Shown in pieces: positions 23,243 to 28,462 of a stretch of DNA of 28,462 bases (the stretch's first letter is position 1; the number at the start of each line of letters is the position of its first letter). Both the position numbers and the translations under genes were made by a program. Source of the DNA: CAZSHG01 sp964459995 (GTDB taxonomy: Bacteria > UBP14 > UBA6098); assembly GCA_964459995.1 (NCBI GenBank), contig CAYWOR010000021.1, forward strand, positions 1 to 28,462, given 5' to 3'. Under the pieces are notes generated by a model. The model was given only the letters and a program-made list of their open reading frames with translations, was not told where the DNA came from and made no database searches.

Positions 23243-25387
23243 ATGAGACGAGTAGCTGTTATTTGTTTGGCGATCGCCCTTGCGGTTTTGAGTTCCGCCG
23301 CCGCAGAGATTGCGCTCGAAAAAGCCGCTCGAATCGACGTCAACCCCACACGCGCTATCGCTTCGGACGGCCAAATCGTCTATGCCGGAGTTGGCGGCGC
23401 GCTGAATATCTACAATATCTATCAGCGCGATTTTCCCCAACTTGTCGGCACTGTCGAGGGCCATCACAGCAACATCCAGAAGATCATAGTCGAGGGCAAC
23501 AGGCTCTATGTCCTTTGGGAAAAGGAAGGGCTGGAGATTTTCGACATCTCCGACTATTACACCCCGAGGCTTCTCGGCGAGTTCCCAATCTTCGAAAGCC
23601 CTGATTATAAGGCTTTCATGGACATGGACCTCGACGGCGATGTCCTCTACGTCGGCGGTGCGGATTTCATCGCCTCGGTGGATGTTTCGGAGCCTTTTAA
23701 TCCCGTTCAGGTTAATTATGCGAGCATGAACGGGTCGGCGATTAAGATCGATTATCACAACAACAGCCTTTACATCGCCGCAGGGCATCTCGGACTCGGA
23801 AGAATGTTCGTTCCGAATCCGGAGCAGTTTTTCTTCCAAGGGGCGCAGAACGGTGTTTACACGACGATTAAGGCCTACGAGGACATCATCCTCTACGGAC
23901 GACTCGATCCGCGCGACCCGAACGAGCAGACTATGTTTGGGCAACATCTTTTCAGCTTCCCCTTCCCCTCACCGACAGTTGTCGATGTCCATGATGGGGT
24001 CATTTTCGCGGGCGGGCTGGAGCATTTCGCGGTCTATCGCCTTCACGATGGCTCGCACAACCCCGACCTCATATGGAGATTGGGCGGTATGCCGACGCTC
24101 GATTGTGTTCTTCGCGACGATGTGCTTTATCTTGCGAATTCTCATCGCGGGCTTTCGGCCTATTCTGTGGTCGATGTCGCTAATCCGGTTGAAATCGGGA
24201 GGCTCGAAACCTTCGATATGCCACGCAGAGCGGCTCTCGAGGATGGACATCTTTATCTCGCCGCGGGAACATCGGGTGTGCTTCATTATGACATCTCAGT
24301 GCCGGAATATCCAATATACTTGAAAAATTTCGGCGCGGAACGTCTGATAAACATATGGGATGTCGCAATTTGGCAGGATGAAGTTTTCGTCTTGGGCGCA
24401 AGAGAAAGCAATACCGAAAATATCTTCGTTCTGCGTTATCGTGCGAACGGCGATTGGATTGCTGAGTATCCGATAACACGTGTCTCGAATCTCGACCCTA
24501 TCGGTGAGATGGTTTTTGGCGATGATGTCGTCGCAATAAGCCTCGGCTCGGAAGGAATTGCTATTCGTGCTTTCGAGAAAGGCGCGATTCGCTCAGGTGG
24601 ATACGATATAAATCGCGCGGAGCTTCAGTTCTGCGATTTGGTCATCGAGGGCAAGACCCTTTTCGCCAGCGATTACTGGGGCGGCTATCACGCTTTCGAT
24701 TTGAGCGGCGTCCCGCGTAAAATATCGCATATAAAGACGAGCACTCAGGGCGGTAACGGCCTTGCTTTCGTCGATGGGTATCTTCTCGCCGCGGACGGCC
24801 CAGAGGGGCTTGCTGTTATCGAGTGGAGCATTCCTGAAGCGCCGCGGCATATTGCGTCTTTCGGCTCGACTTGGGGAACGGACATAGCCGTCGATGGCGA
24901 TTTCGCTTTTATGTCCGACGGCCAGGGCGCGCTGAAGGTTTACGACATTTCGGCATTGCCCAAGATCGAGCTTGCCGCGGAACTTCCAGATAACGGCTAT
25001 TGGACGCATGTCTATGTCGATAATGGCTTGCTTGTTGGCCTTGATCAGTTCCATGGAGTGCATGTCTATCGTGTCAGAACTGAAGAATTCGCCCTCGCGA
25101 AGGACGCCAAGTCCGAGATGCCCCGCGAGGCGGACATTTCCGGATCCTTCCCGAATCCTTTCAATGCCGAGGTTACGGTATCCTTCCATCTTCCCGAGCA
25201 GACTCATGCCGACCTTAGCATCTACGACATCACCGGACGGCGTCAGATTACATTGATTTCGGACAGACTACCCAAAGGAGATTACAATCTTCGCTGGAAA
25301 CCTTCCGAAGCACCCAGCGGCACCTATTTCGCAGTGCTCACGACCCCAGACAAACAGGTCAGCAAAAAACTTCTGCTCGTGAAATAG
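23243..25387 (+). CDS. Secreted LVIVD-repeat beta-propeller protein with C-terminal FlgD-like/type IX-like sorting domain
   Basis: 714 residues. A signal peptide (MRRVAVICLAIALAVLSSAA) is followed by many propeller-like repeats with the pattern G-x-x-(V/L)-Y-(V/L)-x ... G-(L)-x-(I/V)-x-D-(I/V)-S: GLEIFDISDYYTPRLLGEF, FIASVDVSEPFNPVQV, GLSAYSVVDVANPVEIG and GVLHYDISVPEYPIYL. These are LVIVD repeats, a known bacterial surface propeller motif. The last 90 residues (SGSFPNPFNAEVTVSF, LSIYDITGR, PSGTYFAVL, KKLLLVK) form the FlgD-like C-terminal domain that in Bacteroidetes directs export by type IX secretion; whether that machinery exists here is unknown. GGGAGA precedes ATG 23243. It has its own promoter and a perfect terminator at 25410, so it is a single-gene unit. 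Confidence 0.9.
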   Translation: MRRVAVICLAIALAVLSSAAAEIALEKAARIDVNPTRAIASDGQIVYAGVGGALNIYNIYQRDFPQLVGTVEGHHSNIQKIIVEGNRLYVLWEKEGLEIFDISDYYTPRLLGEFPIFESPDYKAFMDMDLDGDVLYVGGADFIASVDVSEPFNPVQVNYASMNGSAIKIDYHNNSLYIAAGHLGLGRMFVPNPEQFFFQGAQNGVYTTIKAYEDIILYGRLDPRDPNEQTMFGQHLFSFPFPSPTVVDVHDGVIFAGGLEHFAVYRLHDGSHNPDLIWRLGGMPTLDCVLRDDVLYLANSHRGLSAYSVVDVANPVEIGRLETFDMPRRAALEDGHLYLAAGTSGVLHYDISVPEYPIYLKNFGAERLINIWDVAIWQDEVFVLGARESNTENIFVLRYRANGDWIAEYPITRVSNLDPIGEMVFGDDVVAISLGSEGIAIRAFEKGAIRSGGYDINRAELQFCDLVIEGKTLFASDYWGGYHAFDLSGVPRKISHIKTSTQGGNGLAFVDGYLLAADGPEGLAVIEWSIPEAPRHIASFGSTWGTDIAVDGDFAFMSDGQGALKVYDISALPKIELAAELPDNGYWTHVYVDNGLLVGLDQFHGVHVYRVRTEEFALAKDAKSEMPREADISGSFPNPFNAEVTVSFHLPEQTHADLSIYDITGRRQITLISDRLPKGDYNLRWKPSEAPSGTYFAVLTTPDKQVSKKLLLVK

Positions 25388-25409
25388 CACTTCTAAAATC
25401 TGCAACTTT

Positions 25410-25436
25410 AAGGGCGCTTTCCAGCGCCCTTCTTTT
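25410..25436 (+). terminator. Intrinsic terminator of the LVIVD protein gene
   Basis: AAGGGCGCT (25410-25418) and AGCGCCCTT (25423-25431) form a perfect 9-bp stem with loop TTCC, followed by CTTTT. Confidence 0.85.
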
Positions 25437-25440
25437 AAAA

Positions 25441-25702
25441 CTGCGATTTGCCTACAAGAATTCTTTCGATCATCAAATCGAATATTCGCTTCCGGTGGAT
25501 ACCGAGGTCGAACTTACTATAACGGATATTATCGAGAAAAGGTCAGAACCCTTCTCAACGGACACGAGTTGGCAGACAATAGGTTTGTCGTTTAGGACGG
25601 CCTAAATGGTAGCAAAAATCCACTTTCCAGCGGATTTTTTTCTCGATTCGCGCAAATGATTTCACGGTAATGCATCGCGCGACTCTGCAAAATAAAAAAT
25701 AG
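25441..25702 (+). pseudogene. Decayed C-terminal sorting (FlgD-like) domain of a lost secreted protein
   Basis: No open frame spans this stretch, but its frames stitch into one domain. Frame 1 (to about 25540) reads AYKNSFDHQIEYSLPVDTEV then ELTITDIIEK, close to the consensus YPNPFN..IEYSLPEDTEVELTIYDILG. A frameshift near 25540 leads to VRTLLNGHELADNRFVV, a TAG at 25593 where Trp is expected (TGG to TAG), then DGLNGSKNPLSSGFF, matching WDG.N..G.P.SSGvYfY. A second shift in the T7 run at 25635-25641 leads to IRANDFTVMHRATLQNKK and a TAG stop at 25700-25702, the normal end of such domains. Two frameshifts and one nonsense change mark a real remnant. It lies after the terminator of the intact paralogue and ends 5 bases before the tRNA-linked repeat at 25708. 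Confidence 0.75.
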
Positions 25703-25707
25703 TTGAA

Positions 25708-25750
25708 AGGCATTCAAAAATGGAGACGATGGGGCTCGAACCCACGACCT
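25708..25750. repeat. Copy 1 of a 43-bp perfect direct repeat flanking the GIY-YIG gene
   Basis: Identical over 43 bases to 26061-26103. On the minus strand it covers the T arm, the 3' acceptor strand and discriminator of tRNA-Ala plus the next 13 bases, ending in ATGCCT. That is where the GIY-YIG gene starts in copy 2. A further 20 identical bases (D arm) follow at 25760-25779 and 26121-26140. Confidence 0.97.
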
Positions 25751-25779
25751 GCCCACGGCCGCTCTCCCAGCTGAGCTAC
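25721..25779 (-). pseudogene. Truncated tRNA-Ala copy (no 5' acceptor strand, collapsed anticodon arm)
   Basis: The minus strand reads G7-U8-A9, an intact D arm, then only 9 bases (GCCGTGGGC) where the intact gene has the 17-base anticodon arm. An intact T arm and 3' acceptor strand CGTCTCC plus discriminator A follow. The bases upstream do not pair with the acceptor strand. With no anticodon loop and no acceptor stem it cannot be a working tRNA. The GIY-YIG stop codon is U8-A9-G10 of this copy. Confidence 0.85.
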
Positions 25780-26066
25780 AAATCATAGTTAATTTGATAT
25801 TTGTCTAATAGTGCTTTGTCGAAATTTGCGATTAATTCTGGTTTCGAACGGCCGCCTTCGGCTGATTTAAGAAAGTATTCTCTTTTCATTGCTAAACTTC
25901 GGTTTTCAAACTCCTCAAGATAGACCAATGCGAATGGACAACGGCTTTTTGTCGATTTAACTCGGCCTTGGTTGTGGCGTTTTAGTCGTTCGACAATGTT
26001 CGAAGTGAAGCCAGTATAAAGCTTGCCATCTTTAAGACTTCGAAGGATGTAAACATAATAAGGCAT
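25776..26066 (-). CDS. Small GIY-YIG endonuclease domain protein, tRNA-linked
   Basis: 96 residues, a single GIY-YIG domain (UPF0213/YhbQ-like size). The motif pair is YYVYIL (3-8) and LYTGFT (16-21), followed by the conserved catalytic arginine in ERLKRHNQG (about 26-34), KSTKSRCPFALVYLEEF and the catalytic glutamate in REYFLKS (about 62-68). ATG 26066 lies 7 bases beyond the 3' end of intact tRNA-Ala with no Shine-Dalgarno, so tRNA 3' processing would leave an almost leaderless message. The stop TAG (25776-25778) is formed by bases of a truncated tRNA-Ala copy. The family includes homing-type and repair-related nucleases, and many small members have no assigned role. The exact fit between two tRNA copies suggests a selfish or mobile element. 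Confidence 0.9.
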   Translation of the reverse strand: MPYYVYILRSLKDGKLYTGFTSNIVERLKRHNQGRVKSTKSRCPFALVYLEEFENRSLAMKREYFLKSAEGGRSKPELIANFDKALLDKYQINYDL

Positions 26067-26103
26067 TCAAAAATGGAGACGATGGGGCTCGAACCCACGA
26101 CCT
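26061..26103. repeat. Copy 2 of the 43-bp perfect direct repeat, inside intact tRNA-Ala and the GIY-YIG start
   Basis: Perfect match to 25708-25750. It includes the 3' half of tRNA-Ala and the first two codons of the GIY-YIG gene. With copy 1 it brackets the nuclease gene exactly. Confidence 0.97.
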
Positions 26104-26146
26104 CAGGCTTGCAAAGCCCGCGCTCTCCCAGCTGAGCTACGTCCCC
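26074..26146 (-). tRNA. tRNA-Ala (anticodon TGC)
   Basis: 73 bases without encoded CCA. Acceptor GGGGACG pairs with CGTCTCC (one G-U), discriminator A. U8-A9, D arm GCTC...GAGC, anticodon arm CGGGC-TTTGCAA-GCCTG with anticodon TGC, and T arm GTGGG-TTCGAGC-CCCAT are all intact. It follows tRNA-Ile after 41 bases, but a terminator hairpin stands between the two. Confidence 0.97.
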
Positions 26147-26152
26147 GTTATT

Positions 26153-26178
26153 AAAAAAGCGCAACTTTGAGGTTGCGC
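26153..26178 (-). terminator. Intrinsic terminator between tRNA-Ile and tRNA-Ala
   Basis: On the minus strand GCGCAAC (26178-26172) and GTTGCGC (26165-26159) form a perfect 7-bp stem with a 6-base loop, followed by six T (26158-26153). It points in the direction of transcription and lies only 10 bases after the tRNA-Ile 3' end. Confidence 0.75.
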
Positions 26179-26187
26179 TCAACTTAA

Positions 26188-26264
<77 letters not shown>

Positions 26265-26318
26265 AATAAAACTAAACGAACAATCACCATCTCGACCCAT
26301 AAGGCCGATAAAGAACTT

Positions 26319-26346
26319 ATATTAATCCTGAAATCCCGAATGTCAA
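26319..26346 (-). promoter_or_regulatory. Strong promoter for tRNA-Ile
   Basis: On the minus strand TTGACA (complement of 26341-26346) and TAATAT (complement of 26319-26324) are 16 bases apart. Transcription would begin near 26311, about 50 bases before the tRNA. The rest of 26262-26460, between the radical SAM stop and the tRNA, shows no other feature and no clear terminator. Confidence 0.7.
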
Positions 26347-26460
26347 GATGTTTTTGAACGAAGATTCGTGGTCGCTATTTGAGATATACCATTCGCGCGG
26401 TTTTCGTTTGCCTTACCGTCCGTTTACATCAAATGTCGTGATTACGCTAATATCGCAGTT

Positions 26461-27882
26461 TCATGAGAAAGGCCCTATTTTTCTCCCTCTTGGAGCCTTA
26501 GGGCAATCCGGTTGTGGCATAGAAAAATTCTCTTCACCAAAGGCTCTCATTGCGAATTTCCAGCATTTACCGAGATCCACGAGGCATTTTTCGCGATATT
26601 CACAGTTGCCGCAAATACTTCCTATTAATCGAGCATCCTCGACAAAAAAAAGTTCCTTAGCTCGATTTCCAAACCAAATTTCCCTCGATGTATTTTCTCG
26701 CAAATCACCTAAGATGAACATCGGATTATCGTATAATTCTTCACAAAGGGTGACAAGCCCGGAAGGCAAAACAACAAACGTTGTCCTATTTCCCGAACAA
26801 TAAGCTCGTTTTAAAAAGCTCTCCATATTCTCGTATTGATTACCAGCAAAACTTGCGCTAAACGGAAACTCCGCGTTTAATAAGACTTGCTCGATTTCTT
26901 TTTCCAAAAGTTCATATTTCTCACGAGAAGGAGGCCTATAAGAACTCCCCCCTCTTTGTCCACTTCTAGCTACAGGGGAAAATACCCATCTTTTAATGCT
27001 TTTGGGATGTTTTTTTAAAACATGATTTATTAGTTCCATTACAAAATTAATGTTTTGTCTCGCAATAACCGTATGAATTTGATAAGGGATTTTATAATCC
27101 TCCAATTTATCAATCGCATACAAGGCTTTCAACGGGAAATCCGGGGCGGCATAGAGTTTTTCCGCGGCCCTCCCCGGAAGGACATCAAGGCTTATTTGTA
27201 AATGTAATTGTTTACTTTCTTTTGCCATCTCCAAAAACCACGGGGGATAACCGCTTTTAGTCGAAACAGCTATTTCAATAGGTGTTTGAAGATAATAGTA
27301 GACCATTTCTTTTATCTTAGGATGGAGGAAAATATCGCCGCCCGTAAGCGTGACGTCGGAAACACCTTCTTCCGCCCACTCTTCAATTCTCAATTTTAAA
27401 ATTTCTAAATCGATATACTGCGTTTTTTCATTTTGGGGTGCGTAACAGTAGTCGCAATTTCCATTACATCGATAATTAACGACATGGACAATGGAGAGAG
27501 GAAAAGAAACTCGGGCATAATGCCACATTTCGAATGTTGGCTGATTTTTCCCAATAAACTTGTTCAAATCGTAATTTGTTAGCGGGATAAAATTATCACA
27601 CGGGATTAAAACCGGTAAATCCGGCATGTCTTTAAACCGGTGATTCGGGTTAATTAATAATTGTCTTGCAAAGTCAGAGGGAACCTCTATATGGAGTTTT
27701 GCTAAAAAGGTTTTGATCCATTCGGGCTTCGCGCCTTTAGCAAATAAGAATAAAACAAGCGCTTCGTCTAAAAAAAGCACCTTGTGGAAAAAGCCTATTC
27801 CTTTTATTAAAGGCAAAGATGGCCATAAGATATACCTACAACCATCCTTTCTAATTCTCAAATCAGGATTTAAAATAAACAT
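26461..27882 (-). CDS. Radical SAM/SPASM peptide-modifying enzyme (candidate RiPP maturase)
   Basis: 473 residues from ATG 27882; an in-frame TTG at 27900 (4 bases after the precursor stop) would add six. Neither has a clear Shine-Dalgarno. Residues about 1-85 (FILNPDLRIRKDGCRYILWP onward) have the length and feel of a PqqD-like peptide-recognition domain; this is inference. The radical SAM core has the 4Fe-4S motif CNGNCDYC (C139, C143, C146) and a GGE-like TLTGGD near 178-183. The C-terminal SPASM domain carries seven cysteines for two auxiliary clusters: C362 (YCSG), C380 (TLCEE), C424-x2-C427-x5-C433, C440 and C460. LPSGLVTLC and FILGDLRENTSREIW are typical. Such enzymes make thioether (sactipeptide or ranthipeptide) or carbon crosslinks in small peptides. 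The Cys-rich peptide gene just upstream is the obvious substrate. Confidence 0.9.
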   Translation of the reverse strand: MFILNPDLRIRKDGCRYILWPSLPLIKGIGFFHKVLFLDEALVLFLFAKGAKPEWIKTFLAKLHIEVPSDFARQLLINPNHRFKDMPDLPVLIPCDNFIPLTNYDLNKFIGKNQPTFEMWHYARVSFPLSIVHVVNYRCNGNCDYCYAPQNEKTQYIDLEILKLRIEEWAEEGVSDVTLTGGDIFLHPKIKEMVYYYLQTPIEIAVSTKSGYPPWFLEMAKESKQLHLQISLDVLPGRAAEKLYAAPDFPLKALYAIDKLEDYKIPYQIHTVIARQNINFVMELINHVLKKHPKSIKRWVFSPVARSGQRGGSSYRPPSREKYELLEKEIEQVLLNAEFPFSASFAGNQYENMESFLKRAYCSGNRTTFVVLPSGLVTLCEELYDNPMFILGDLRENTSREIWFGNRAKELFFVEDARLIGSICGNCEYREKCLVDLGKCWKFAMRAFGEENFSMPQPDCPKAPRGRKIGPFS

Positions 27883-27904
27883 TTGGGAATGCGACGACAA
27901 GCGG

Positions 27905-28114
27905 TTACTGCTTTAAAGATCCCCCGCTCGAACATTGAAGACACGACTCTGCGCAACCTGGTTGACATTGCGCATTACAGCTTTGAGCGTAGTAACCTCC
28001 CTGGCCTATTTGCTCGATTGCTTCTTTTAACTCTTCAAATCCTTGCTGGAAAACCACTATCTCATTTTCTGTAAGACCTTTTAGAAAATCCATTTCTTCT
28101 TGATCGAACGGCAT
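27905..28114 (-). CDS. Cys-rich small peptide, candidate RiPP precursor
   Basis: 69 residues with a strong GGAGG at 28119-28123 before ATG 28114. Residues 1-38 are acidic and helical (EEMDFLKGLTENEIVVFQQG, then FEELKEAIEQIG), like a leader peptide. A GG at 39-40 could be a double-glycine cleavage site. The remaining 29 residues form a core with five cysteines at 46, 50, 54, 58 and 61 (C-x3-C-x3-C-x3-C-x2-C), embedded in Gln, Ser, Ala and Gly. This resembles the C-x3-C series of SCIFF-type ranthipeptide precursors without being clearly the same family. The radical SAM/SPASM gene follows within about 20 bases. The 16S rRNA gene ends about 110 bases upstream on the same strand with no terminator seen between, so it may be cotranscribed with rRNA. 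Confidence 0.82.
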   Translation of the reverse strand: MPFDQEEMDFLKGLTENEIVVFQQGFEELKEAIEQIGQGGYYAQSCNAQCQPGCAESCLQCSSGGSLKQ

Positions 28115-28140
28115 TTTTCCTCCATTAAAGGCATTACTCT

Positions 28141-28163
28141 TTTCGTTTTAATTGAAAACGAAA
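28141..28163. promoter_or_regulatory. 9-bp inverted repeat between 16S rRNA and the peptide gene
   Basis: TTTCGTTTT (28141-28149) and AAAACGAAA (28155-28163) are perfect inverted arms around AATTG. No T run follows on the minus strand, so it is not an intrinsic terminator. It sits just upstream of the peptide ribosome site and could be an operator or an RNA hairpin. Confidence 0.45.
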
Positions 28164-28223
28164 TAGCACACACGACGAAACGGGAAACAACGGATAGATA
28201 ATGGTGCACACCTGTGCTCCTTA

Positions 28224-28462
<239 letters not shown>

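Noticed and set aside
25592..25786. Minus-strand frame of 64 codons through the truncated tRNA
   Set aside because: It translates tRNA sequence (VGRSWVRAPSSP is a well-known tRNA artefact) and has no protein similarity that I recognise.
25982..26182. Minus-strand frame of 66 codons through tRNA-Ala
   Set aside because: It reads the tRNA gene (VAQLGERGLCKPEVVGSSP is a typical tRNA translation artefact).

Overview
This window looks like chromosomal DNA from an uncultured bacterium of the FCB (Fibrobacteres-Chlorobi-Bacteroidetes) type or a neighbouring candidate phylum. The basis is a short Bacteroidetes-style sigma factor, several secreted beta-propeller and fibre proteins, FlgD-like / type IX-like C-terminal domains with an NPFN motif, and a 16S rRNA 3' end with an ordinary anti-Shine-Dalgarno. 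The phylum is inferred; the full 16S gene just outside the window would settle it.

Left part (1-7054): the tail of a secreted protein, a group-1/2 sigma factor with its own promoter and terminator, an unrecognised protein, a minus-strand pair (seven-repeat FG-GAP propeller plus pyrimidine-nucleoside phosphorylase) and lepA, which is divergent from that pair.

Central operon (7201-15869): dnaG and the long housekeeping rpoD run directly into a citD-citE fusion, a membrane diguanylate cyclase and citF, ending at a strong terminator. Citrate lyase is thus joined to the macromolecular-synthesis operon with a c-di-GMP sensor between its two halves. The CitD domain has Arg where the prosthetic-group serine is expected.

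Surface and defence part (15989-25702): a large tail-fibre-like secreted protein, an NTF2-like protein, a seven-bladed YCF48-like lipoprotein, a type II restriction-modification pair, a nested 21/42-bp tandem repeat, an LVIVD-type propeller protein, and a decayed copy of a C-terminal sorting domain.

Right part (25708-28462, all minus strand): the 3' end of 16S rRNA, then, where tRNA-Ile/tRNA-Ala/23S would be usual, a 69-residue Cys-rich peptide and a radical SAM/SPASM enzyme (a candidate ribosomally made, post-translationally modified peptide, RiPP, system). Then comes tRNA-Ile with its own promoter and terminator, tRNA-Ala, and a GIY-YIG nuclease gene fitted exactly between the intact tRNA-Ala and a truncated tRNA-Ala copy. 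No 23S is present. The best candidates for something new are the 16S-linked peptide/radical-SAM pair and the tRNA-GIY-YIG module.
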